Shown one piece after another: positions 6,359 through 16,395 of a DNA stretch of 64,000 nt. The notes beneath the pieces were generated by a model. It had not been told where the DNA came from. It ran no database searches and saw only the letters and a program-made list of their open reading frames with translations. This stretch comes from Tenacibaculum jejuense (GTDB lineage Bacteria > Bacteroidota > Bacteroidia > Flavobacteriales > Flavobacteriaceae): assembly GCF_900198195.1 (NCBI RefSeq), contig NZ_LT899436.1, positions 806,001-870,000 of the forward strand. Reading direction: 5' to 3'. Position 1 is the stretch's first letter. The number at the start of each line of letters is the position of its first letter. The position numbers and the translations under genes were made by a program.

Positions 6359-9244
6359 ATGGCTGAAGCTAAAAAATTAAGACTAAACAGAGTTTTAAGA
6401 GAACTAAATATCTCTTTAGATAGAGCGGTGGAACACTTGTCTAAAAAAGGACATGAGATAGAAGCACGCCCTACTACTAAGATTTCTGATGCTGAATACC
6501 AAATTCTTTTAGATGGTTTTCAGACAGATAAATCTAAAAGAGTAGCTTCTCAAGAGGTAAGCGAAGAAAAGCGAAAAGAAAAAGAAGAGATTCGTAAGAG
6601 ACTCGAAGCAGAGCAAGAAGCTAAGCGTTTACAAGAAGAAGCAAAAAAGCAAGAAGTTTTAAAAGCTAAAGCCGAAAAACCACAGCTTAAAACTGTTGGT
6701 AAAATAGATATAAACAAACCAAAAGCTAAAGCAGACGAGGTGAAGAAAGAGCCTAAAGCTGAAGCAGAGGTAAAGAAAGAACCTATTAAGGCTGAGGTAA
6801 AAGAAACTCCTAAGGTAGAAGTTAAAGAAAAAAAGCCTGTTGAAATAAAAAAAGAGGCACCTGTGAAACCAATACCGCAAAAGCCAATCGATAAAGCTTC
6901 AAATGCTGCAAAAAACAGACCAGAAGCGAAAAAAGATTTTGCTAAAAAGCAAGAGGTAAAGAAAGAAGCTCCAAAAGAAGTAACTCCTGAGAATGCTGAA
7001 AAGATAAAAACAAAGTATCAGAAGTTAGACGGACCAAAAATGACGGGTCAGAAAATTGATTTAAAGCAATTTGAAAGACCTAAAAAGAAAAAGCCAGAAA
7101 ATAAAGACGGTAATAATTCTAACAACAACGACAAAAGAAAGCGTAGAAGAATTACAAAACCTGGTACAGGAAATAATAACCAACAAGGTAACAACAATAA
7201 CCGAGGTGGTCAAGGAAATAATCGTGGCGGACAAGGTAACAACCGAGGAGGTCAAGGAAATAACCGTGGCGGACAAGGTGGAAACAGAAGAGGTGGAAAC
7301 CATAGAGGAAGAGGTAGAAGACCAGAGGTTAAGAAGGAAGAGCTAACGGAAGCAGAAATCCAAAAACAAGTTAGAGAAACTCTTGAAAAACTTCAAGGGA
7401 AATCTAACAAAGGTAAAGGAGCAAAATATCGTAGAGAGAAAAGAGATCAACATCGTCAGCAAGCTGAAGCAGAAATGCAAGCAGCACAAGAAAATGTACT
7501 TAAAGTTACAGAATTTGTAACTGTAAGTGAAGTTGCTACGATGATGGATAAACCAGTTACCGACATCATCTCTGCATGTATGATGTTAGGAATGATGGTA
7601 ACAATGAATCAGCGTTTAGATGCTGAAACACTTAAGATTGTTGCAGAAGAGTTTAATTATACAGTTGAATTCGTTGGTGCTGAAGTTGAAGAATCAATTG
7701 AAGAAGTTGAAGATAAAGAGGAAGATTTATTACCAAGAGCTCCAATTATTACAGTAATGGGACACGTAGATCATGGTAAAACATCTTTATTAGATTATGT
7801 TCGTAAAGCGAATGTAATTGCTGGAGAGAGTGGAGGAATCACGCAGCATATCGGTGCATATGGAGTTACCTTAGAGGACGGTCAAAAGATTGCCTTCTTA
7901 GATACACCAGGTCACGAGGCCTTTACAGCAATGCGTGCTCGTGGTGCTCAGGTGACAGATTTAGTAATTATTGTGATTGCAGCGGATGATGACGTAATGC
8001 CACAAACTAAAGAAGCAATTTCTCATGCACAGGCAGCTAACGTGCCAATTGTTTTTGCAATCAATAAAGTAGATAAACCAAACGCAAATCCTGATAATAT
8101 TAAGACGCAACTTTCTTCGATGAATTTATTAGTAGAAGATTGGGGAGGAAATATTCAATCACAAGAGATTTCTGCTAAAACAGGACAAGGTATTGATGAG
8201 TTATTAGAAAAGGTATTACTAGAAGCTGAAGTATTAGAACTTAAAGCAAATCCAGATAAGAATGCCGTAGGTACTGTTGTTGAAGCTCAATTAGATAAAG
8301 GTAGAGGATATGTTTCTACAATTTTAGTACAAGCAGGAACATTAAAAATTGGTGATTACTTACTAGCTGGAAAGCATAGCGGTAAAGTAAGAGCCATGTT
8401 CGATGAGCGAGGAAACAAAGTACAAGTAGCAGGTCCTTCTACACCAGTATCTATTTTAGGTTTAGACGGAGCACCACAAGCAGGTGATAAGTTTAACGTA
8501 TTTGAAGACGAAAGAGAAGCAAAACAGATTGCAGCTAAACGTTCTCAATTACAACGTGAACAATCTGTTAGAACACAGAAGACATTAACATTAGACGAAA
8601 TTGGTCGTCGTATTGCACTTGGAGACTTCAAAGAGTTAAATATCATCTTAAAAGGAGATGTGGATGGATCAGTAGAAGCATTAACAGATTCTTTCCAGAA
8701 ATTATCTACTGAAGAAATTCAAGTAAATATCCTACATAAAGGTGTTGGAGCCATTACAGAGTCTGATGTATTATTAGCTTCTGCATCCGATGCAATTATT
8801 ATTGGATTTAATGTACGTCCTCAGTCAAATGCTAGAGTTGTAGCGGACAGAGAAGAAGTAGATATCAGAACATACTCAATTATTTACGATGCTATTAATG
8901 ACCTTAAAGACGCAATGGAAGGAATGTTATCTCCTGAAATGAAAGAAGAGGTTATTGGTAATGTAGAGATCAGAGAAGTTTATAAAATTTCTAAGGTTGG
9001 TAATATTGCTGGATGTATGGTAATGAATGGAAAAATTACAAGAGATGCCAACGTTCGTATCATACGTGATGGAATTGTAGTTCATGATGGAGAGTTAACT
9101 TCGTTAAAACGTTTCAAAGATGACGTTAAAGAAGTAACTAAAGGATACGATTGTGGTTTACAAATAAAGAATTATAACGATATCAAAGTAGACGATGTAA
9201 TAGAAGTCTACATTGAAGTAGCTGTTAAAAAGAAACTGAAATAA
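6359..9244 (+). CDS. infB: Translation initiation factor IF-2
   Basis: A 961-residue GTPase that brings initiator tRNA to the 30S subunit. The N-terminal IF2_N domain (1-60) is followed by a long Lys/Glu/Ala-rich linker (about 60-260). An Arg-Gly repeat segment (283-320) and a second IF2_N-like segment (about 370-440) come next. The G domain carries [23 protein letters not shown] and NKVDKP. Domains II, III and IV run to residue 961. The G motifs are intact. The odd part is the Arg/Gly/Asn/Gln repeat in the linker, listed separately. A strong terminator follows. Confidence 0.97.
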   Translation: MAEAKKLRLNRVLRELNISLDRAVEHLSKKGHEIEARPTTKISDAEYQILLDGFQTDKSKRVASQEVSEEKRKEKEEIRKRLEAEQEAKRLQEEAKKQEVLKAKAEKPQLKTVGKIDINKPKAKADEVKKEPKAEAEVKKEPIKAEVKETPKVEVKEKKPVEIKKEAPVKPIPQKPIDKASNAAKNRPEAKKDFAKKQEVKKEAPKEVTPENAEKIKTKYQKLDGPKMTGQKIDLKQFERPKKKKPENKDGNNSNNNDKRKRRRITKPGTGNNNQQGNNNNRGGQGNNRGGQGNNRGGQGNNRGGQGGNRRGGNHRGRGRRPEVKKEELTEAEIQKQVRETLEKLQGKSNKGKGAKYRREKRDQHRQQAEAEMQAAQENVLKVTEFVTVSEVATMMDKPVTDIISACMMLGMMVTMNQRLDAETLKIVAEEFNYTVEFVGAEVEESIEEVEDKEEDLLPRAPIITVMGHVDHGKTSLLDYVRKANVIAGESGGITQHIGAYGVTLEDGQKIAFLDTPGHEAFTAMRARGAQVTDLVIIVIAADDDVMPQTKEAISHAQAANVPIVFAINKVDKPNANPDNIKTQLSSMNLLVEDWGGNIQSQEISAKTGQGIDELLEKVLLEAEVLELKANPDKNAVGTVVEAQLDKGRGYVSTILVQAGTLKIGDYLLAGKHSGKVRAMFDERGNKVQVAGPSTPVSILGLDGAPQAGDKFNVFEDEREAKQIAAKRSQLQREQSVRTQKTLTLDEIGRRIALGDFKELNIILKGDVDGSVEALTDSFQKLSTEEIQVNILHKGVGAITESDVLLASASDAIIIGFNVRPQSNARVVADREEVDIRTYSIIYDAINDLKDAMEGMLSPEMKEEVIGNVEIREVYKISKVGNIAGCMVMNGKITRDANVRIIRDGIVVHDGELTSLKRFKDDVKEVTKGYDCGLQIKNYNDIKVDDVIEVYIEVAVKKKLK
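7205..7288 (+). repeat. 21-bp tandem repeat encoding GGQGNNR in infB
   Basis: Four in-frame 21-bp units (7205, 7226, 7247, 7268) encode GGQGNNR, the last one degenerate. Units 1 and 3 share one codon pattern and units 2 and 4 another, so the pattern also reads as a 42-bp duplication. The product, residues 283-310, is an RGG-type low-complexity tract. Confidence 0.9.
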
Positions 9245-9262
9245 TAGTTTCTACAAATCATA

Positions 9263-9300
9263 AAAAAAGCCTGTTAATCTAATTAACAGGCTTTTTTATT
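9263..9300 (+). terminator. Terminator of the rimP-nusA-infB operon
   Basis: A perfect 16-bp stem (9263-9278 with 9282-9297, core GCCTGTTAAT) with a CTA loop and a terminal T-run, 20 bases after the infB stop. Confidence 0.92.
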
Positions 9301-9483
9301 TTACTTGTTTTCTTGTAGTTATGGTTTAGTATGTACTTTTAAATCAAAAACTAATATTATTTTGTCTTTTTTGTTTTTCATACAATTTTTAATGAACTTT
9401 TTCGATATTAACAGAATGTGTGCGGAAATAAATTGTTAATGGTCGATTATGGATTAATAGAAATCTAAAACGTTTATATTCTG

Positions 9484-9491
9484 TACATTTG
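9484..9491 (+). promoter_or_regulatory. Putative -7 box of the six-gene surface/toxin locus
   Basis: TACATTTG fits TAnnTTTG and lies 25 bases before the first ATG at 9517. No TTTG is seen at the expected -33 distance, so the promoter may be weak or need an activator. Nothing else is recognised in the AT-rich stretch 9301-9483. Confidence 0.5.
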
Positions 9492-9516
9492 AATCAACAT
9501 CAACCAAATAAATTTT

Positions 9517-12500
9517 ATGAAAAGAAAGCTCCTATTTACCTTTCTTTATATATGTTTTGTGTCTTTTGGCGCTGTAAGTCATACCAAAGATTCACTTCAA
9601 GTTCTTAATAAAAAAGAGAATAACATATATCGTATTGAGCCTAGTAAAATTGAATCACAGAAATTCACATGGAACAATATAGAGAAATGGTATCCAACAA
9701 CTAATACTATAGTAAAAGATCGAGACAAAGCTTCGAGTTCTTTCAAAGTCATTGAAGAACACAAGTCTTGGGTAGATAGTTTTTCTAATGAAGACATTCA
9801 AGAGTTACCAGTTGGAGTAAAATACACAAAAGGTAATATCCAATATGCTATAGGTATTACACACGCTAGTATTTATAAAAATTATACTGAGTTAACTGTA
9901 TTTGCTCGAGTTCGATTGCCCCAAACTAATGAAAATGGTATTCCGATAGAATTATTTTTTGGAGCCAATAATGTAAAACTATCACATGAAGGAGGAATCA
10001 TTGGTGATGCAAATTTAGTTTTACTAGGTGATATGCATATTCCACTAAACTCTGGAAAATGGATGTTAACTCTTAATGGTGGGTTCGATTATAAATCTGG
10101 TAAAACTGAAAATAAAACTTATGTTACAATCTCTTGTGATGGAGTCAAAGAGCTTGCTATTGAAGGCGAAGTCGAGTTTTCTAGAAGTTTAATTTTACCT
10201 GTAGAAACAAACGGTAAGGTAAACGAAACAAAAACAGAAGTAACAAAGAAAATAGAAACTGAAAATGGAACACTTTCAGTACAAGTTCCATATAGAGTAA
10301 AAGGAGGTTTTAAAATAGTTGCCTCAGACTGGAATGATTTATTGGTTGGTATAGATTTACAACCTTTTGTTTTAGCTAAAAAAAGAAATCAGAAAAATTA
10401 CGACGGTAATTTCCAATTTCATGTAAACGAGGCTGTATTAGATTTCAGTGATTTAAGAAATGATACAAAAGTAGTTTTTCCAAATAGCTATCAAGAAAAA
10501 GGATTATTGCTTCCGAGTCCAGAAACTTGGAGAGGTGTGTATATAAACACCATAGAAGTTAAGTTGCCTAAAGAGTTTAAAACTTCAGAAACTATTGGGC
10601 AAGATAAAAGGATAGGTTTTGGAGCCCATCATTTATTGTTAGATAACTATGGAGTGTCGGGTTCATTTTATGCTGAGAACATTTTTACAATAGATAAAGG
10701 AAGAACCAATAAGAAAAAATCATGGGCTTACTCTTTAGATCGTATAGAAATCACATTAGATGCTAATAGACTAAAAAAAGCATCATTCAATGGTAAAATA
10801 CAGTTACCAGTATCAAAGAACGATAAAAGAGTTGGTCTGAATTATAAAGGGTTAATTTCAGAAGAAGAATATTCATTAACTGTAAGTAACGATTCAGTAG
10901 TAGATTTTAATTTATGGAGAGCAAAAGGAGAGTTATTACCTAATAGCGCAATTGAATTAAAAGTTAAAGATGGAGAATTTAGACCTAAAGCAGTACTTCA
11001 TGGTCGTTTGGCAGTTAGTGCAAGTCAGAAAGAAAGCTTAGAAAACGAAGGTCAAGTAGTTGAAGATGCTTCAGGAAAAAAGCAATTAGTTGAATTTAAA
11101 GGAATAGAATTTCAAAATCTTGTTTTAAAAACAGAGGGAACTGTTTTTTCTGTTGATTATATGGGATATAAAGGGCAAAGTCTTCTAGGTAATTTCCCCG
11201 TATCTATATCTAAAATAGGAATAACAGCTAATGAAACTAATGCCAATCTATATTTTGATATAGGAGTTAATCTGATGGGAGAAAATAATGGTTTTGCTGC
11301 AAATACCAGCTTAGCCATAATTGGATCTTTTGAAGAACGAAACTATAAGCAACGATGGAAATTTAAAGAATTAAAGTTAGAAGCCATTTATTTAAAGGCA
11401 GACATGGGAGGATTTTCCATGGAAGGAAGCCTAAAATTAATGAATAATGATCCAGAATATGGAGATGGTTTTGCCGCAAGCTTGAAAGCCAAGTTTAAAT
11501 CACTTGGTAATGTACAAGTTCAAGCTAAAGGAGTTTTCGGAAGAAAAGATTTTCGATATTGGCAGTTTGAAGCTATGGTAGACGGTTTAAACATAGGAAC
11601 AGGTTTAATAAATCTAGAAGGTTTCTCTGGAGGAGCGTCTTATCGAATGCGAAGAACAGATTTTAGTTCTTCATTCTCCCCTTCAGGAATTGGATATACA
11701 CCAGATGGTAAAGTTGGTCTTGGAGTAAAAGCAATGGTGATGTTCAATGCAATAAAAAAAGAAGTTATAAAAGGAGGAGCCGGTTTTGAAATTATTTTTA
11801 ATAGAAATGGAGGAGTTAATTTCTTAGGGTTTTATGGTCAAGCAACATTCATGGATGTAAAAATACCAGGAATGGATAAAGTAAGTGGCCTTATGGATAA
11901 ATTGAAAGCGAATACGGCAGCAAAAACGAAGTTTTTAGGAGTAACTGATGAAAACGTTTCAAATTCATGGGTAGGAAAAAATTTATTAGATAAAGCTTCT
12001 GGAGAATTTCCACAAACTCCTACAGATAACATGGCAATTAGTGCTAAAGTTTCAATTACTTATGATTTTGAAAATAAAGTACTTCATGGAGAGTTAGATT
12101 CTTTTGTGAATGTTGCTGGTGGATTTGTAAAAGGAATAGGACCAGGAGGTAGAGCAGGTTGGGCAGTATTGCACTTTGCTCCAAAAGAGTGGTATATCTA
12201 TGTAGGTACACCAGAAGATCGATTAGGTTTACAAATAGGAGTAGGTTCTGTAAGAATTAAAACAGGTGGATATTTTATGACAGGATCAAAATTATTGCCT
12301 TCACCGCCACCACCGCCTTTAGTAGCCGAAATAATTAAAGTAGATCAGAAAGAGCTAGATTATATGCGAGATGAAAATGCACTAGCCAGTGGAGGTGGTT
12401 TTGCATTTGGAACTAGCTTATCAATAGATACAGGAGATTTACGTTTCTTAATTTTTTATGCAAGTTTTAGAGCAGAAGCAGGTTTCGATATTATGTTAAG

Positions 12501-14268
12501 AGATTATGGAGAAGCGAAATGTTCTAATACAGGAAAACAAGTTGGAATTAATGGATGGTATGCAAACGGACAAGCTTATGCAGCCATGCAAGGTGAACTC
12601 GGATTAAGAATTAAATTGTTCTTTATAAAAAAGAAAATACCAATTATAAAAGGAGCTGCCGCAATACTTTTACAAGCAAAAGCACCAAATCCTATATGGA
12701 TGCGTGGTTATATGGCAGGAGAATTTAGTGTTTTAGGAGGTCTGGTAAAAGGAGGTTTCCGTTTTAAAATGAGTTTAGGGGAAGAATGTGTTTTTGATAA
12801 TGGAGCACCTTTAGGAGGACTAAAAATTATCTCTGATGTAACACCAAAAAATGATGCAACAGAAATAGATGTATTTGCAATTCCGCAAGCTACTTTTAGT
12901 ATGAAAGTAGGAGAACCAATTGTAATACCAGAAGACGAAGGAGATAAAACCTATAAGATCATTTTAGAGAAATATAAAGTTTTACATAAAGGAAAAGAAA
13001 TTCCAGGTAAACTTGAATGGTCTTTACATAAAGATAGAGCAAACTTTGTGTCGACAGATATTTTACCTCCACGCGAAAAAATAACAGTACAAGTAGAAGT
13101 TTCATTCAAAGAAAAAATAAATGGAATTTTTAGACAAATCATGGTAGATGGTAAGCCAGCTGTAGAAATAGAAGAAAGAACATTTACAACAGGAGAAGCT
13201 CCAAGTAATATTCCTTTGCATAATATCACATATGCGTATCCAGTTTTAGATCAAAAGTACTTTTTAGAAGACGAGCATAAAAAAGGATATATTCAACTAA
13301 AAAGAGGTCAAGATTATTTGTTTGATACTACCCAATGGAAAAGTTATTTAGCGTATTACGACACAGAAAAGTTAGTAGACGAAAGAAACTTTAGCTATAA
13401 TACAGCAGATAATATTCTTAATTATGATTTACCAAACCTTTCACAAAAAGCTAAATATCATATCAGTATAGTTAGTGAACCTAAAAAAGGAAATAATTCA
13501 TCAAGTAATACAAGTAATAATTCTTATGATGAAGCTAACATAGATAACACTTCTGAAGGAAACTCTGTAGAAATACAAAAAATTAAAGCTCAAAATTTAT
13601 CTAAAGAAAGTGGAACTATTGAACGTTTGTCTTATGATTTTGCAACTTCAGAATATAAAACATTAAAGAAAAAGATTAATGCAATTAGAATTAACGATTA
13701 CAGATGGGGAGTGGTATATTCTGATGTGATTTACATGAATAACATGATTAAAAATCATGAACCTTTCGATCTTATCGACTTAAGAGGAGGACCACATACA
13801 GAAAACAAACCATTGGTAACTATAGAAGCAACTTTAGATGACGATTATTTCACTAAAGATATCAATCCTCCATTTTATGCCAAGTATCCTATGTCGGGAT
13901 ATCGATTCAAGCATAGAGATGAGAATATTTTAGGATCTCCACCAAAATATGCATTACCAATAATTGAAAGTTATTTAAACAACCTTCAATACGATGTTAA
14001 TAAAAATGAGTTAGAAACTACATTTCCATTTAGATACAACTTAGGTTTAGCATATAAAGAAGATTGGGTTGATATTCATGCACAGTTAGTTAACGCACAT
14101 ATCGACGGTTATATTAATGCCAATGATCCTGTATTAAAATTTTTAGATGAAGATTATCTTTTCATGCGTTACGGTTTTTATAAAACCAAATTGATTTATA
14201 ATCTACCTGGAGGAAAAAAAGGATCAGAAGCCATATTTAAGTTTAAAAATCCAAATAAGTTCAGATAA
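9517..14268 (+). CDS. Large exported beta-rich protein, first gene of the surface/toxin locus
   Basis: This 1583-residue protein has a signal peptide at its N-terminus (basic start, hydrophobic core, cleavage near residue 20). I do not recognise a family. The composition is that of long alternating beta strands. A Gly-rich middle (about 650-1100) reads like amphipathic beta repeats, with a Pro run at about 929-934. A domain near 1120-1230 looks like an Ig/invasin-type module. There is no T9SS sorting motif at the C-terminus and no lipobox. It could be periplasmic or an outer-membrane component. It heads a run of six genes with gaps of only 27, 3, 6, 1 and 23 bases, so it probably works with the toxin-like protein downstream. 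Confidence 0.7.
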   Translation: MKRKLLFTFLYICFVSFGAVSHTKDSLQVLNKKENNIYRIEPSKIESQKFTWNNIEKWYPTTNTIVKDRDKASSSFKVIEEHKSWVDSFSNEDIQELPVGVKYTKGNIQYAIGITHASIYKNYTELTVFARVRLPQTNENGIPIELFFGANNVKLSHEGGIIGDANLVLLGDMHIPLNSGKWMLTLNGGFDYKSGKTENKTYVTISCDGVKELAIEGEVEFSRSLILPVETNGKVNETKTEVTKKIETENGTLSVQVPYRVKGGFKIVASDWNDLLVGIDLQPFVLAKKRNQKNYDGNFQFHVNEAVLDFSDLRNDTKVVFPNSYQEKGLLLPSPETWRGVYINTIEVKLPKEFKTSETIGQDKRIGFGAHHLLLDNYGVSGSFYAENIFTIDKGRTNKKKSWAYSLDRIEITLDANRLKKASFNGKIQLPVSKNDKRVGLNYKGLISEEEYSLTVSNDSVVDFNLWRAKGELLPNSAIELKVKDGEFRPKAVLHGRLAVSASQKESLENEGQVVEDASGKKQLVEFKGIEFQNLVLKTEGTVFSVDYMGYKGQSLLGNFPVSISKIGITANETNANLYFDIGVNLMGENNGFAANTSLAIIGSFEERNYKQRWKFKELKLEAIYLKADMGGFSMEGSLKLMNNDPEYGDGFAASLKAKFKSLGNVQVQAKGVFGRKDFRYWQFEAMVDGLNIGTGLINLEGFSGGASYRMRRTDFSSSFSPSGIGYTPDGKVGLGVKAMVMFNAIKKEVIKGGAGFEIIFNRNGGVNFLGFYGQATFMDVKIPGMDKVSGLMDKLKANTAAKTKFLGVTDENVSNSWVGKNLLDKASGEFPQTPTDNMAISAKVSITYDFENKVLHGELDSFVNVAGGFVKGIGPGGRAGWAVLHFAPKEWYIYVGTPEDRLGLQIGVGSVRIKTGGYFMTGSKLLPSPPPPPLVAEIIKVDQKELDYMRDENALASGGGFAFGTSLSIDTGDLRFLIFYASFRAEAGFDIMLRDYGEAKCSNTGKQVGINGWYANGQAYAAMQGELGLRIKLFFIKKKIPIIKGAAAILLQAKAPNPIWMRGYMAGEFSVLGGLVKGGFRFKMSLGEECVFDNGAPLGGLKIISDVTPKNDATEIDVFAIPQATFSMKVGEPIVIPEDEGDKTYKIILEKYKVLHKGKEIPGKLEWSLHKDRANFVSTDILPPREKITVQVEVSFKEKINGIFRQIMVDGKPAVEIEERTFTTGEAPSNIPLHNITYAYPVLDQKYFLEDEHKKGYIQLKRGQDYLFDTTQWKSYLAYYDTEKLVDERNFSYNTADNILNYDLPNLSQKAKYHISIVSEPKKGNNSSSNTSNNSYDEANIDNTSEGNSVEIQKIKAQNLSKESGTIERLSYDFATSEYKTLKKKINAIRINDYRWGVVYSDVIYMNNMIKNHEPFDLIDLRGGPHTENKPLVTIEATLDDDYFTKDINPPFYAKYPMSGYRFKHRDENILGSPPKYALPIIESYLNNLQYDVNKNELETTFPFRYNLGLAYKEDWVDIHAQLVNAHIDGYINANDPVLKFLDEDYLFMRYGFYKTKLIYNLPGGKKGSEAIFKFKNPNKFR

Positions 14269-14295
14269 TAGATAATCCCCTATTTAAAGAATAAA

Positions 14296-16392
14296 ATGAA
14301 CAGTATATCATATAAAAAGAGCAATTTAATACTCTTAATAACTTTATTGACTATAAGTTTTGTTTTTGGACAAGAAAAAACAAACGAGGTAGAACCTACA
14401 ATACAAATTATTTCAAGAGCACAAAAAGATAAAGTTTTGTTAAGATGGGCTGCTAGCACACCAAGTGCATGGAGATCAACAAATAAAACAGGTTTTATTT
14501 TAGAGAAATATGTATTAGCAAGAGACGGAAAACGTTTAGCTTCTATTGAAAAAGTTTGGCAAAAAACAATAAAAGCTGATCCAATAGAAACTTGGGAAGA
14601 AATGGTTAATAATGATAATAATGCTGCAGTGATAGCACAAGCTATTTTTGGAGATAGCTTTTATGTTAGTGGAGGAAAAAGTACGCAATTAGCCGATATT
14701 TACAACTTATCTAATGAAATCACACAGCGTTTCTCTTTTTCATTATTGGCGGCAGATGCAAATTTCGATGCAGCTAAGAAAGCGGGTTGGGGTTATGTAG
14801 ATACAGAAGTGAAAATAAACGAAAAGTACGTTTATAGAATAAAGCCAGCAATAACTTCAGATAAAAGTTCAATTAAAGGAACAGCTACCATAGTTTCTAT
14901 TAAAAATTACGAACCTTTACCAGCTCCGATAGATTTAAGAGGGATTTTTGGAGATAAAAATGTTGTTATTACATGGGAATACGAATTATTCAAAAGAATA
15001 TATACGTCTTATAATTTAGAACGTTCCGAAGATGGAATTAATTTTAAACCATTAAGCAAAGAGCCTATTGTAAATTTAAACGATAAACCTAATGCTCCTG
15101 CAAAACGAATGTTTTACATTGATTCATTAGCAACTAATGATAAAACTTATTATTATCGAGTAAATGGTCGTACATCTTTTGGTGAAAAAGGAGAATACTC
15201 TAAAATAATATCGGGAAAAGGAAGTCCAATTTTACCATATACACCTAGAATTATCGACGTTAAACTAACTGATAATCCTAATGAAGCTGAAATTTTTTGG
15301 GATTTTCCGAAAGAAGGAGAACCTATTATTCAGAAATTCCAATTACTTGTGGCAAATAAAGACGACGGACCGTATAGAGTTGGAGCGGATAATATATTAC
15401 CAAATCAGCGTAAATATTTGGTTAATGAATTAACAGCTTCTAATTATATAAAAGTTAAAGCAGTTGGCAAAAATCAAAAGCAACAGAAAAGTTCTTTTTC
15501 AACATTAGTTCAACCGGTAGATACAATCCCTCCAGTTGCACCAATAGGTTTAGAAGGAAAGATTGATAGTTTAGGAGTTGTTCGATTTACATGGAAACAA
15601 AATGAAGAAAGAGATTTACTTGGGTATAGAATATTTAGAGGTTTTACAGAGAAAGAAGAACCTTCACAAATTACAGAAACACCATTTGAAAATAATTCAT
15701 TTACAGATTCAGTAGAAGTAAAGAGTTTAAACTCTAAAGTCTATTATCAGGTAGTTGCAGTAGATAAAAGATTTAATCATTCTGAAAAATCAACAATATT
15801 GGTATTAGAAAAGCCAGATGTAGTTCCACCAACCTCACCAGTTTTTTCAGATTATTTAGTTGAAGATGGAGTGATAAAATTAAATTGGATTCGATCTTCT
15901 GAAGAAGGAGAAGTAACTCACGAGCTCATAAGAAAAGATTTGACTGAAAATTCTGAATGGAAAACCATTTTAAAAACTAAAGATACAATTCAAGAATTTA
16001 CAGATAAACAACTACAAAATAATCATACGTATAGATATTATATTCAGGCTATTGATAAAGCAGGTTTAAAATCAAAACCGTCTTCACCGTTAACAATTCA
16101 GGCAGAATACAAGGAAGTTTCTTCAGTAGTGAAAGGATTAAACTATATAGTAAACAGAGAAACAAATCAAATCGAAGTTTTTTGGAGAGCAAATGAAGAT
16201 AAAGTTTCAGAATATACAATCTACAAACAATTAAAGGAAGAAAAACCGAGTACTTGGCGTGTTTTACCCAGTACTATAAAAAAGGTAATAGATAAAGAAG
16301 TAAGTCCAAATGAAACTTACATCTATCATATAAGAGCATCGTTAGTAAACGGTGAGTTTTCAAAAGTCAAAACTATAGAAGTAAAGTTTTAA
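14296..16392 (+). CDS. Exported fibronectin type III repeat protein
   Basis: A 698-residue protein with a signal peptide ending near SFVFGQ (about residue 25). An N-terminal region of about 190 residues is unrecognised. Five FN3-like modules then follow at about 215-312, 313-412, 413-505, 510-605 and 608-698. Each shows the Trp in the B strand and a tyrosine-rich YYYRV or YYQVVAVD strand; DTIPPVAP and DVVPPTSP linkers precede two of them. No T9SS sorting domain is seen; the protein ends on the last FN3 strand. FN3 arrays usually act as spacers or protein-binding rods. It lies three bases before the SprB-like gene. Confidence 0.82.
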   Translation: MNSISYKKSNLILLITLLTISFVFGQEKTNEVEPTIQIISRAQKDKVLLRWAASTPSAWRSTNKTGFILEKYVLARDGKRLASIEKVWQKTIKADPIETWEEMVNNDNNAAVIAQAIFGDSFYVSGGKSTQLADIYNLSNEITQRFSFSLLAADANFDAAKKAGWGYVDTEVKINEKYVYRIKPAITSDKSSIKGTATIVSIKNYEPLPAPIDLRGIFGDKNVVITWEYELFKRIYTSYNLERSEDGINFKPLSKEPIVNLNDKPNAPAKRMFYIDSLATNDKTYYYRVNGRTSFGEKGEYSKIISGKGSPILPYTPRIIDVKLTDNPNEAEIFWDFPKEGEPIIQKFQLLVANKDDGPYRVGADNILPNQRKYLVNELTASNYIKVKAVGKNQKQQKSSFSTLVQPVDTIPPVAPIGLEGKIDSLGVVRFTWKQNEERDLLGYRIFRGFTEKEEPSQITETPFENNSFTDSVEVKSLNSKVYYQVVAVDKRFNHSEKSTILVLEKPDVVPPTSPVFSDYLVEDGVIKLNWIRSSEEGEVTHELIRKDLTENSEWKTILKTKDTIQEFTDKQLQNNHTYRYYIQAIDKAGLKSKPSSPLTIQAEYKEVSSVVKGLNYIVNRETNQIEVFWRANEDKVSEYTIYKQLKEEKPSTWRVLPSTIKKVIDKEVSPNETYIYHIRASLVNGEFSKVKTIEVKF

Positions 16393-16395
16393 AGG

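Noticed and set aside
7071..7346. A 91-residue plus-strand frame inside infB
   Set aside because: It is an out-of-frame reading of the low-complexity, repeated infB linker; infB itself is continuous with all IF-2 motifs.
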